Source: Daucus carota subsp. sativus (lineage: Eukaryota > Streptophyta > Magnoliopsida > Apiales > Apiaceae). From it: a stretch of 64,000 nt of DNA. The notes beneath the pieces were generated by a model. It did not search any database. It saw only the letters and a program-made list of their open reading frames with translations, and was not told the origin of the DNA. Position numbers and translations under genes: made by a program. The stretch spans positions 2,074,501 through 2,138,500 of the forward strand of contig NC_030387.2 in the NCBI RefSeq assembly GCF_001625215.2, given 5' to 3'. Positions 51,701-62,957 of this stretch are shown here, in pieces. Each line of letters starts with the position of its first letter. Position 1 is the stretch's first letter.

Positions 51701-54700
51701 CCCAAGAGATCCGCGTTGATTGGATCTTACAGTAGAAATAATAACTATATCATCTTCTCCGCCTTGAAAGCCATCAATGGTTCTGATATGCACCTTGAAA
51801 CTGTCATTATCATCATACTTCTTTCCAAGTCTTCGTTGAATTTCTGACACTTGAGCTGAATAGGGAGAGACAACTCCAACTGTAACCTTCACTTTTGCTG
51901 CTTCACATGCTGTACATTGTAAAATACAGATTCAGATATATTGTTGGTAAGAGATTATTATTACAAGCAGAAACATATAGTTCTCCAAGAGGAGTAAATT
52001 GTATGAGACTCCACTAGATTACATCGAGACCAGACATGGAAACAAATGAATCCCTTAGCATATACCTTTGTACACTCGATGTATAATTTTCAGCAAGACA
52101 GCTACTTCTACCATGTTTGTCAAGCTATGAGTGTCTGTATGCGACTCCCTACCACAAGAAATATTCATGAAAGAATAGCTGCCAAACATCGGATCAGGGA
52201 TGTAACACTTCTCATAAATGTCACTCTTGACAATTTCTGCATCCATTATTCGGTTCTGATAAAATTTTGCATTTGGAAATTTGCTTATATTTGGATGCAT
52301 CCTGTATTGTGTGTCAAGTAGGTGTCTTGTGAAACCAAGGGTACTTAATCTCTCAAACAGGCTTCTGCCAATGCCAGCTTCGGCAGAAACCTAAAATAGA
52401 TAGAATGAATCAGAGTCGGGTACATATGTATCTTACGCACTAATGTAATATTCGAGGATTACTCTAACAATGAAACTTATATAAGCATATATTAGTACTA
52501 TTAGACTCATTAAAAAAAAAATAATCTTATGTCAATTTTGTATACAACATTCTCACCTTGCTACTAACAAATGCTGGCAGCTGGCATTCATCGCCTAAGA
52601 GAACAACATGCTTTATACTGGGGACTTGAAGTGGTACCAACAGTTCGCACTCCTTCAATTGGGAAGCTTCATCAATAACTAACAACTTTATAGGGTACAT
52701 TTTGACAGATTGAAGTTTATATGAACTTGAAGCTGTACAAAATATTAAAGATGCCATTTTATAACAGAATTCTTCTATTGAATCTTTATCACATTTAGGT
52801 AAGTCGAGCCCGTCAAGTGCACTCAAAAGGTTTCTCAAGAAGCGAACACATTCTCCTTTGGCATTCAAGAATCTTGACACATTTGCATTAACATGGGTCA
52901 GGGATTCAAATTCTTCTTCACATACAAATGCCTCCTTTAATTCTTCACCAACAACATTGGTTTGAAACAAGAAAGACTCAAACGAATCAAGCATCGTCAT
53001 CAGGGCTACCATGTCTTTATAATTATGTTCTCTGATAAATTTTTTTGGCAAATGTGTAAAGATAGTAGAGATACAATTTCTTACTGACGATGCAGTTGCA
53101 ATAAAATTGTCTCTAATGAAATTCAGAAATGATTCACCATCATTCACATACTTGTGATCATCTTTTACAATTTTGCTGTCACAGAAGTTCTTGTACTTTG
53201 AAACACAATCTTCAAGTAACTCAATCATGGTAATTATGCAATGCCTCCAACCAGTACCATCCCCCAAGCATTCAGAAAGCTTTTTTACACGGTAATCTAA
53301 GCACATCTCTTCAATAACATAAGCAGTCTGGTCTATATTCCCATATAAAAGAATGTCTCCTAAACTGTACAATGAGGTATCATCCTCATTGACCAATTTC
53401 ATAACTCGAGAAGCAATTTCAGAGATTGCCACATTTGTAGGACAACAGATGAGAGTCCTACATTTTAGTTGTAAGAGGCTCCACAGCATCACAGCGAGAG
53501 TTCTGGTCTTTCCAGTACCTGGAGGCCCCCAGATAAGTTCCAAAGACGACTTATGGGCACAATGACTTTTAAAAACGCATTCTAAGATTGCCTGCCGTTG
53601 GGACTTGTTCAAGTACGATGGTAAGCATAACCTGTCTTCCAGTTTTTTCTTCATTTCAGAAGGACACAGCATGCAGCATCCCTGTACCTGTTTTTTATTA
53701 CTCAAAAGTTTATGATTGCTGATAGTTATAGAATAAAAAACGCAAGTTCTGTTCCAAAGATAAGATATACGCTAATAAACATATTTTTATACAATTTACA
53801 AAAAAAGCGACATTAAAATGTCATACCATTGAGTTAGTGCCCAAGGTTTCCTTAATAACATCAAGATTCTGATTGAAGCGCAATGCTTTCCAGATTCTAT
53901 TACTTGTTGTCACGTTCGCCACAAAAACCGCGTATAATGATTTGTTCCAGCCATCTTTTCCCAATTCAAGTTCTTTCGACGTTCTAACTTCAAAATGTGC
54001 ATACATACAATCATCCCTCAACACATTAGTAACATATCCTAAATTACATCTCATCCGCAGCCTTTCCACATCAAGATACTGTCCTGGTGTAGCTGCAGTA
54101 AAAGCAATTACGTCTCCTGGTTTCGCTCTGTAGGGATCTTTTTCAGAATTATACGAATTGTATTTCCAATCCTCAACCATTAAATCATAAAATAGCTTCC
54201 TCGATTGCTGCTTGGGCCTTTCAACTGAAATCACCTTACCGAAAGGTGCAGTGGATATTGATTCTATTTTAGAGCAAATATCTGACCTTGTTTCTTCCAG
54301 AAGTGGATAAACAAATGAACTCAGATAATTTTCAATAGATTCAAATGCATCCGGAATCTTCCCTACCTAAATAAAGATAAAAAAAACCAACATATTATTA
54401 TATTTATCAAGTACAATACTAATCAAAAAAAATGCCACACCCCATTTTGAAAATTAATTCATCAAAAAAAAAAAAAAACAGAACAACCCTTTGATCAGTT
54501 TAAAACTGTTGCATGCAATCACTAAATCCAAACCAAGTAAATCAAATAGTAAAACTTTAAATTAATTTGATGGGTAATCATGTTTTAAGATGAAGAAACA
54601 AAACCTGATCCTTGTACAAGTCCCCATTTAAAATATCATCAACAGACCAGGAGAAAATGACATCAACCAAATTCTTGTCTTTAACAAGCTGTGATGCAGC

Positions 54701-54742
54701 TTGTTTCTTGCTTGAAGCTTCTCTCCCTTGTTCATCATCCAT
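42767..54742 (-). CDS. Giant protein with Sen1/Upf1-like and UvrD-like helicases and TPR-like tail
   Basis: Plant relatives are usually annotated as TPR and ankyrin repeat-containing protein 1-like. Fourteen exons (minus): 54742-54605, 54366-53827, 53687-52557, 52390-52066, 51909-51654, 51560-51344, 51209-50860, 50705-50193, 49881-48720, 48315-47962, 47594-47360, 46263-43250, 43147-42999, 42896-42767. They sum to 8514 nt, giving 2837 aa in one frame. Module 1 (about residues 240-820) is SF1B: GPPGTGKT (280-287), DEASQ, GDECQLP, QYRMHP, DGFQGGE and VALTRAR. Module 2 (about 1060-1660) is SF1A: GRSGTGKT (1083-1090), [25 protein letters not shown] and [11 protein letters not shown]. From about 1665 there is a long helical region with TPR-like units ([49 protein letters not shown]). 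No signal peptide is seen. Both ATPases look active; the biological role is unknown to me. The start is chosen at the ATG shared with the sister gene. Confidence 0.85.
46429..46815. mobile_element. Tourist-like MITE in intron 11 of helicase copy 1
   Basis: The terminal repeats GAGCAAGTCCAATAGGTTACC and its complement bound 387 bp. The ends share GAGCAAGTCCAAT with the element at 26847-27221. No clean TAA duplication is seen. It sits inside the intron between exons 11 and 12 (46264-47359) and is absent from the matching intron of copy 2. Confidence 0.8.
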
Positions 54743-55104
54743 TCTCTCTCTGAAAAGACCTTGTATGTTTCTCTCTCTCTCTGTATATATTAACTGGAGC
54801 TAGCAGATTAAGGCAGCAATTTTATATGTTTTCTTCCAAGAAGTATGAAAGCATGCACACACTGCAAGTTTGTTTAGGGAGACGAAGAAACAAGAAATAA
54901 GGAGGATGTTGTACATAGGGAATTGATGGTTTCTGGTGGGAACCGAGAAGTCATCAGCATTCAGCTCATGCAACTTTTCATCTTCTTCGAGTGATTATTT
55001 TAGTGGGTATCCCATCTTTATGTTTGAGCAAGTTAAATACATGCGGCATTTTTCAGACTTTTGTGAATTAAGATGTTAAAAAAATTGTAGGCTTTTCTTT
55101 TAAT
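54743..55104. promoter_or_regulatory. Probable leader and promoter of helicase copy 1
   Basis: A CT/GA-rich run (54762-54781) lies just upstream of the ATG, on the minus strand reading GAGAGAGAGAGA. Such runs are common in plant leaders. I see no sure TATA box. Confidence 0.35.
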
Positions 55105-55281
55105 TCGGTCTTTCTAATGTGTGCCCAATAATCACCAATTCTCATAAAAATGGCTTTTTTTAATTGGTGGAATTGGTGTGAATGCAGGGGGGCCATTCAT
55201 ATTTATTATCTATCCACCAATCAGTATTTACATAAGAGTTAGTGACTATTGTGTGCCCATGGGCACACCATAGAAAATTCG
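55105..55281. mobile_element. Mutator-type MITE, third copy of the palindromic family
   Basis: The left end CGGTCTTTCTAATGTGTGCC and the right end, whose complement is CGAATTTTCTATGGTGTGCC, match the family at 1819-2012. The palindrome TGTGCCCATGGGCACA is perfect at the right end and broken at the left. The interior differs from the other two copies. Confidence 0.7.
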
Positions 55282-55303
55282 TTTTTAATATTACTCACTA
55301 TGT

Positions 55304-55554
55304 CCCACATGTTTCTTTTAAAAAATTTACGCATATTGAGGAAATATTAATTAGATAGTAATATTTTCTCATTTGTACCCCTAATAAATGCATCAATGTA
55401 GACTCTTATTCAACCCTTATTAATTATCATACAACTTTCAATAAAGGTAATTTTGAAATATTGTCAATATATTTGTATTGAAAACTAAAAGTGGACAAGT
55501 ATTATGGGACAATTTTTTTTCCCAAAAAAGACTTGTATTGTGGGACGGAGGGAG
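55304..55554. mobile_element. Stowaway-type MITE
   Basis: The left end CTCACTATGTCCCACATG and the right end TGGGACGGAGGGAG are inverted partners, flanked by TA. The left end has drifted. It is 251 bp and non-coding. Confidence 0.75.
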
Positions 55555-55556
55555 TA

Positions 55557-57356
55557 TATCAAATAACAATTTACGATCTAAACTTCAATTCAGTGCAGGA
55601 ATTATAATATTTCATCAAGTATAGATTTTATTTTCTTGTATTTTAATATGTGTGGAAAAAAATCGAATATCAATTAAGATGATATACATAGAATAATAAT
55701 TATTTTTATTAAATTTGATTAATAACTAAGGTGTATTTTATTACTCGCAACATGAGTCCTACCTCTTGATGAGTTGTCTAATTGACTAATTATAAACTAA
55801 AATTTAAAACCTATATTTTATTATTTTAAGAAAGTGGTGATTAAATATTAAAATAGATAATACATAGTCTTCAATGATATTATTTTTTATATTTCTAATT
55901 ATATGTATAAATTATAGTCACACGTAGCTCAATTTAATCACTCAAAAATCAAATTAGAAAACTATTTAATGATGAAATTGTTGAGAATGACTAAAATCTT
56001 CTTATAATACTCCGTCCGTTCCTATTTGTATTTGTCCATTTTCTCTTTTCAAAAAAATTTTGTAGAGATTTTTTCTAAATTGCCCTTATAGGAACATTCC
56101 TGATATTTGACTACTTAAACATTCCAAACAACTCGTAACTCACCTATGAACTAAATATTGCTAAAAAATGAAGAGTTCTTAAATTTATGTGCAATCAATA
56201 GGTGTACATATATACATATACTTAGCAAGTACCTCGATATATAATCAAAGTTGCTGATAAAATTAGTATCACTAAAAGTGAATAATTTTGATTTAAACAA
56301 CTTACCATAAGAGGATGAGGGATATGCTTGCACATGTGGAGGATGGTGAGCAGGGATACCATTTTGATATTGATCTCAGTGAACCGCCCTCTGAAGGGCA
56401 CCATGAAGAGAATGATGAAGAGAATGTGTCTTCAAATGAATTTGCGACTCTAAACAAATGCTTGTCGTTCTAATTTTTTTGTTTACATGTTCACATTTTA
56501 GTGGATGATTCAAGCGGAAAATGTTTTGATAGTTGCTGTTAATATGATGGGTTCATATGTATGAATTTGTTAAACATAACTTTATTTCATGTACAATTTT
56601 TTCTTCTCGACTTTTTTCTTTTTCCCGATCATTTTAATGTTCTGTAAAATACAAGTATTATGATTATTTGTTGTCTGGATCCAAATACACTTGTTGAGCA
56701 TTTTGAAGTACACATGTATAAGAATTTTCTCGCACAACACCTTTGTATTAAAAGACTTTTGGCACCCTGTTTGCATGCCACTATTACTGAACCTCAGTCA
56801 AGTCACTTGACTAATAATAACGACAGTTCTGAATGCAGGATTGTTTCCTCATATGTAAATTGTAGGCCAAAAGAATATTCATTTCTCAAATTCCATTTAA
56901 ATTTCAGAAAACATGCTAATGGATCAGTTTTATCGACCCTTTAAGAAGTTACTTTGTTTTATATCAAAGCATGAGAGGGTGTCTCTTTGCACAAATATGT
57001 CCATAAGATTTGGTCACAAACATAACTTGGCACATGAGTGTTGACAATAAATTTGATGTAGGTTAAGATCACAAACATATGAGTTGAGTGACTAGTAACA
57101 CATAAATTACATAAGAATATTAATGTAGATAATAGTTTAAGTGTTAAATTAAGACCTGTGAGTTGATATTAAACATTATGAAAATAACATTAAATAAAAT
57201 TCGACTTCTTAAGAATTTCGAGACTCAAGCTCAAATATGAATGAATTTGACCATATCAAATAATATATAAGAGCAGAACTAAGAATTTAGAACTCTTTCA
57301 GAAAATCAAAATGTCAAAAGACAGGCTCATTTCTGAATATAATCCCCACCAAATTA
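55557..57356. other. AT-rich region with unassigned repeat pieces
   Basis: No gene is identified. One Stowaway-like terminus (ACTCCGTCCGTTCCTATTTG, near 56010) has no visible partner. A plus-strand acidic coding-like scrap, FDIDLSEPPSEGHHEENDEE, lies at about 56362-56421; it recalls N-terminal regions of transposase-derived proteins but is too short to assign. Confidence 0.35.
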
Positions 57357-57684
57357 GTTTAAAAATCGCTTCAATTCTAATCCTAATCTTTAACTATTTT
57401 CAAACACATTAAGCCATGCAATCACATCCTTCTTAGTTTTGGAGCGCAACACAGTTGAAGTGACAGTAGTTTTCTTTTCCTTTCTAAAGCCTTCTTGTTC
57501 ATGTGCGGGATTATATAATTGTTTAAACATCGCTTCATTTCTAATCCTAATCTTTAACTATTTTCAAACACATTAAGCCATGCAGTCACATCTTTCTTAG
57601 TTTTGGAGCGCAACACAATTGAAGTGACAGTAGTTTTCTTTTCCTTTCTAAAGCCTTCTTGTTCATGTGGGGGATTATATAATT
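57357..57684. repeat. 164-bp direct tandem repeat
   Basis: Two adjacent copies, 57357-57520 and 57521-57684, differ at only a handful of positions. Each starts GTTTAAA(A/C)ATCGCTTCA and ends GGGATTATATAATT. They lie just beyond the 3' end of the mariner-like transposase relic, so they may be part of that element. Confidence 0.85.
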
Positions 57685-57779
57685 ATTAACCCCCCTGATT
57701 TTCATAATTTGAAGCATACACTGCTACAAAGTTAAAAAAAATATAGTTCGACTGTTTAGACGAAAACTTGTGAAATGCT

Positions 57780-59505
57780 TATTTAACCGCAATGATCAGA
57801 TCATCTACTGTTCTAGGATCCTTTTTGTGCTGTAGAGTTTGAATTGCATTGAAGAATTTGAGTTCCAAAATATTATAGTCGGGAGAGTTGGGAAGTTGAC
57901 ATCTTAATTAGACGTTCAAACCATATTGAGACATCCAGTCGAAATTTTTTATCATTAGGGTCGATATGTGTCATAGTATTGTCTTGTTGGATAGTGATAG
58001 TAATATTCCTATCACCAACTAGCCACTTCTCAAAAATCGTAGGAAGAACCTTGTGGATTAAATATATATGATCTTGATAAATCTTTTCAACAGAGTTTAT
58101 AGGCTTAGTTTCAAGAGTCTCAGCACTCCTATTCAAGCTATTTCTTTTGGTAGGCTGCTCAGTGACGAAAGTAAAAATTTCGATCTTTCCCGAGAATATG
58201 TCATTGCCATCTGAGTCAAATCATGGTCGTGCTATATATAACTGCTAGGAACATAACTTTTGTCATTGCTTTTTCTCTTAACACCTCGATCATGATCGTG
58301 TTCATCTACCACAAGATATAACTTTTCAACTTTTTTAGTGATGTAAAACCACTTCTCGTCGATGTGTATCACACAAAACATGTTCAAAAATTTAGGATCA
58401 TCTGCATGATCGTTAAGGATCATGGACAAACAAAATTGAACTTGTGTTTTCTTATTTGATTCCTTCAATAATGGTTTAACATGATTGGTATTTTTGCGGA
58501 TTTTATCACATTTGAAGTTGCGGTGTACTGATGATTTGCTCATATTCACAACAGATACTGATGAGCGTATACTTGTTCTTCGAGATAAAGGGAATTTTCG
58601 AAATTGCTTGAGATCGATTTGTATTCTTTTACTTCCAGAAATTTTCATCTTCTTATGACTAATATCAACTTTACCATATATAGCAGAATTTTTGGCCTGC
58701 TTCCATATATGTGTGATGGTTTTAGTCGATACAGAGAATATTTGTGAAACTTATGTTCTAGTATCCTTTCGAAGCTTCCCATTACACTTCTTTTTAGCAA
58801 ATCCAAATGAATCATTCGACATTCATCATTGGACTACATCCTTTTCCTTTTTCTTGTTCGACCACTCTGTAATTCATCTTCTTCACCTATAAAATAAAAT
58901 ATCAAAAGATCATTTATATGTCAACAACACATATGAGGCAAGTATTTAAAAATGCTACTACCATTGCTTGGTGGAGATTGGTTCAAATCTATAATAGCCG
59001 ATTTTCTTTGACCCAGTTGCACAATTTCCTCATGAAATATATTTTTAGTTAAATAACCTTGATCATCTTCTTCACCTATAAAACAAAATATCAAAATACC
59101 GAATGGACATATTTTTGTCAAGAACACATATAAGGCAAACACTATAAAATTACTATGATTTGGTGGAGGCTGGTTCAAATTTATATCCGTAATTGACTGT
59201 CTTCGATCATGCTGCAAAATATCATCATCCAAATTATCTTCATTTTCTTCTAATGCTGCAGTAGTGCAAATTATTTTAAACAATAATAGTAGTACAAACT
59301 GGTTGGTAATAAAAGTCTAAAAAAGAATGTATTGAAATGAAATCAAATGATGAAAAAAAATACCTATATTCAGATCGAAAACTTGACGATGATTGAGTGA
59401 ACCTTCTTGATTGGCTTGGATAGGTAATTTTTCATTGACGTTGCTAGAAATTTCTTCTTCGTCTATTGGCAGATTTAAATCGAGGGTATTTATAAAACTC
59501 ATCAT
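57780..59505 (-). pseudogene. Plant mariner-like transposase, decayed
   Basis: The N-terminal part is in small exons, beginning MMSFINTLDLNLPIDEEE at 59505, with further DLN-motif pieces at about 59220-59160 (DINLNQPPPNH) and 59000-58960 (IDLNQSPPSNG). Next is the helix-turn-helix region (GRTRKRKR at about 58860). The catalytic core is at 58648-58232, with HIDEKWFYITKK holding the first Asp. QQDNTMTHIDPND at about 57995-57957 holds the second Asp. NSPDYNILELKFFNAIQ at about 57885-57835 holds the third, in a shifted frame. This order is that of plant mariner-like (DD39D) transposases that drive Stowaway MITEs. Several frameshifts and stops make it inactive. Confidence 0.82.
58874..59265 (-). 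repeat. Internal exon-plus-intron duplication in the mariner-like gene
   Basis: Two similar stretches of about 190 bp lie in tandem. Each has CTTCTTCACCTATAAAA, an intron-like stretch with AACACATAT(A/G)AGGCAA, then TGGTGGAG(A/G)(C/T)TGGTTCAAA encoding a DLNQ/NLNQ motif. One exon with its flanking intron has been copied. Confidence 0.7.
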
Positions 59506-59509
59506 GTTC

Positions 59510-60135
59510 TAAGTTTTGTTGTGAAAAATCACTGTACTGATGCTTCATTATATAAGTAAATTTGGTGGGAAAGATTGAAATTTTAAAAAATGTGATTTTT
59601 TTGAAATAGGAGTTTGAATTTAACCTGAAAAATTTAGAGGGAAACTTGAAAATTTAAAATGTGATATACACAGAATAAATAGAAATTTTGGTTCATAATA
59701 ATGGAAGAATTCGAAGAGTGCGGGAGATGAAATTTTTACTATGAAAAATGAAAGTATTTAATCTAAGAGCAATAAATGATATAAAAGTTCTACTTTTGCA
59801 TTGATATAAACAACAACTGTATTTTTTTAATTTGATGTAATCATATGGAGTAAAATAAGAAATAAGCTATGCAACTGAAATTTTCTTAATATGCGCCTTT
59901 TTTAAAAAGGGATATGTAATTTGGGATGAGAGTAGTTCCATCAGTTGATTGCTGGGAGGATCGACCCGTTCAGTATAATTCCGAAGAAAGACTGTTGGCA
60001 GCAGGTGGAGGCATTTCTTTGGCCCATTCTAAAGGAAATGCGGGCAGGGTAGAGCTCGACAGAGGGTTCGAGAATAAGGAGGGAGTAATAATGATGTCGG
60101 CATTACTAGAATAAACATAAATTAAATAGAAATTT
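59510..60135. other. Intergenic sequence, no gene seen
   Basis: An open frame at 59926-60114 has less AT-rich composition than its surroundings but no recognisable family and no flanking gene signals. Confidence 0.35.
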
Positions 60136-60425
60136 CACTACAAGAAACTGGCCTATCAGCGACCAAATTCATCAGCAACCGCAAGGTTTGTCGCTAATTT
60201 TGCAAAATAGCGACCGACATCAGCGACCGCATATCATATCGTCGCTAAAACCATATCAGCGACGGCCTGCATTCGCTCATTGGTGGTAAAGAATTTTCCC
60301 ATCACGAAATATTGGAGGGAAAATTGGCGCTAACTCTATTAGCGACCTCCTTTTTTAGCGACCGAATTGTGTCGCTACAAATGCCACATCATCACTGTAT
60401 CAGCGACCGCAGTTGGTTTCTTTAC
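60136..60425 (+). mobile_element. CACTA transposon terminus
   Basis: The end reads CACTACAAGAAACTGGCC, the standard plant CACTA (En/Spm) terminus. It is followed by a cluster of about ten direct and inverted copies of the subterminal word AGCGAC(C/G), within 60156-60405. The opposite terminus and a transposase are not seen, so this is an end fragment or a deleted element. Confidence 0.75.
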
Positions 60426-60429
60426 AAAA

Positions 60430-61572
60430 ATGATTCAGAGTGATGGATTGTGTCGAGTTATATCGACATTGATAATAAAGTTTTTTATCATGAAAAATGA
60501 GATTTCATATTAATACATGAATGAAAATCAGATAAGTACTAGCCACCCTCATGCTAGTAACATAATAATTAGAACTCACTAAATAATGACCTACTTTGTT
60601 TAAACTATTATATAAATTTTAAGTAAAAGACTTTATATTTGAACTTCATCAATAATGATTTTGCATTCTTTTATCAATATGCTAAAAAAAAAGAGCGTGA
60701 CAAAGGAGCTTCCAATTGCTTGCATATAATCACAAGACAATCGATTTCCAAGATGATATATATCAGTCCGTTTCCGCTCGTTTATCAAGTGCTTCACAAA
60801 TGTCAACAAATTCTGCTGCTTTTAGAGCGATAATACCTTTGACACCTTTTGACCTTGGTTCGCCTAATTCTTGAGAATGGTTTCTTGCATCAAACGAATA
60901 GTTAAAATTTTTTGATGGTTTAAAAATTACAAAACTAATACCTATCTTAATTATATTATTATTTGACATCATATATATAGAGTTCATCACCATCTATAAG
61001 GGTCATTAACCCCAAAAAGTTATCAAATGATTTATCTTAAACGCATATCTATATATAGATTAAGAACCACTTTAACTGATTCTACAACTTGTGTAACCTC
61101 CATTCCTTTCCCATTTCATACTGAATTCACTCATGCATTTTCACATTAAAAATAAGGTAATTAGTACAACATGTACACAAAATCGAAATTAATATAACAT
61201 AAATTCAAAGAAAATGAAAATATTTTTGGATGAGTCCCATCGATTTAAACTTCTTGTGATCGAGCCCATCAATTTAAGTAGATACAATCGGGAAAACCCA
61301 AACCCTGACTTCTTTTTAAACCTACTAATTGCTGATAAATTGTTTTGACGAAGATGAGAGATTTTAGAGAGAGTCCTTTGAGATTTGAGAGAGTTGAGCG
61401 AGGGTTGAGAGTGAAAGAGGGTTGAGAGTTGGAGTGGGTTGAGAACTGAGCAGGAATGTGTTTTATCGGGTGTGTTAGCTCGGGGTTTAGCGGAAGGGGG
61501 ATTTGTAGGATATTTTACCACTTTTATTGGTCAACTTTTTAAGGAAAAGATTTATTTTTAATTACTAAGTTA
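60430..61572. other. Intergenic sequence, no gene seen
   Basis: A GAGAGTTGAG-rich stretch lies at 61360-61445 with simple internal repetition. I see no coding similarity elsewhere. Confidence 0.4.
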
Positions 61573-61805
61573 CTCCCTCCGTCCAATCCAAATGTTTATA
61601 TTTGGGCTCGGCACGGAGGTTAAGAAAATATATAAAGTAAGAGTGAAAAATTAAGAAAAATGAGGATAACGGTAAAAATAGTGGAGAAAAGTAGCGGGGT
61701 AGTGGATTTTTATATTATTAAAGTTCATTATACTTGGTAAGTTTCGAAACGTAAACAATTGGATGAGATATCCCAAAACAGAAACCGTAAAGAAATGATT
61801 GGAAT
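61573..61805. mobile_element. Stowaway-type MITE, right end decayed
   Basis: The left terminus CTCCCTCCGTCCAATCCAAA follows a TA. An approximate inverted partner (AATGATTGGAATAGAGAG) lies near 61795-61812. The interior matches the Stowaway style (GGGGTAGTGG, AACAATTGGATGAG). Confidence 0.6.
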
Positions 61806-62415
61806 AGAGAGATTATTAATTATAACGATTTTAATCAAAAAATATTTTTAAAATCATTTATGTTTATATGAAAAATATATCAAAATGTAATAATTGTTAA
61901 ATTTTCATTATAATTTATTCATATATTTATTTTTACAATTGTAAAATTATAATAACCATAATCCAACACTGTGTGCAATAATAATAATGTGTTGCATGTC
62001 ACGCTATGATTACTAAGATGCAATAGTAGGTATATGCAACGTTATCTGATCCGTGTTGCCGTTATAAAAAAATATAGTAGATCTAAGATAATGCTTTGAG
62101 CAACACTTTCAAAAAATATTACATAAATCAATCTATGATGTAGTGTGAGATATTGAGAAGCCAATTCTGCCACATATCGACAAATCTAGCAAGCCCACCG
62201 CATCCTCGAATACTAAACCGGAAATTGGAGTTGTCAACATGTGTTATATATACCACATTTTCTAAGTACACCGCATTCTCAGGTATAATTCTCTAAAATC
62301 ATAGAGATCTCTCATATAACAAAGTCTAGCATCCTATATCGAAAACTTAGATAGTAAAATCAATTGGTTCGTATAAAAATGAAGATCGAAAAGTCACTTG
62401 AATATATCGAGAACT

Positions 62416-62885
62416 AAGTATTCATCAAAAGTTGTATGAGTTTGTGAGAAGTGAAAATATTTTACCTCAAACTGCATTTATGATAAGTATTCTCTATATC
62501 GCAAAGTGAGAAGTCGACATTTAAATGTTGATAGAAAAATCACATCTCGAAATATGAGTATTTAGATGAATTTTTAAAATAAATTTCAAATATCCAATTT
62601 TTTTATTTACAAGTCAAATATTATAACGCTAAAATAAATATCTAGGTATTCGACAAGTCAAAAATTGTACGAATTCACAACAAGTCAAAATATATTACCG
62701 TAAACTGAGTTTAGACAAGTATTTTATATACCAGAAAGTGAGAAGTCGATACATAAATATTGATAGAGAAGTCACATCTCGACATATGGACATAGGCCGG
62801 TATGGTATTTAGATGAATTTCTCTAAGAATTTTTCCAAGGATCTAATTCTTTTATTTACAAGTCAAATAGTACTATAACTCTAAT
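62416..62885. repeat. Direct repeat of about 225-240 bp
   Basis: Two tandem copies, 62416-62640 and 62643-62885, share GTGAGAAGTCGA, TTGATAGA(A/G)AA(G)TCACATCTCGA, ATTTAGATGAATTT and TTTTATTTACAAGTCAAATA at matching spacing. The copies have diverged. They lie immediately 3' of the expansin gene. Confidence 0.75.
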
Positions 62886-62957
62886 CGCGTACAGAGTCAA
62901 GGATCAAATCCTAAACAAGAATTTATGAAAATTGGGTTTACCCGAGAATAAAAGAAC

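Noticed and set aside
56010..56150. A Stowaway-like terminus
   Set aside because: Only one end is visible; no inverted partner at a plausible distance.
57357..57684. A CRISPR-like or satellite array
   Set aside because: Only two units of 164 bp, with no short repeat-spacer pattern, in a plant nuclear context.
59926..60114. A 62-codon plus-strand open frame of less AT-rich composition
   Set aside because: No family is recognised; it lies between transposon relics and may be transposon debris.
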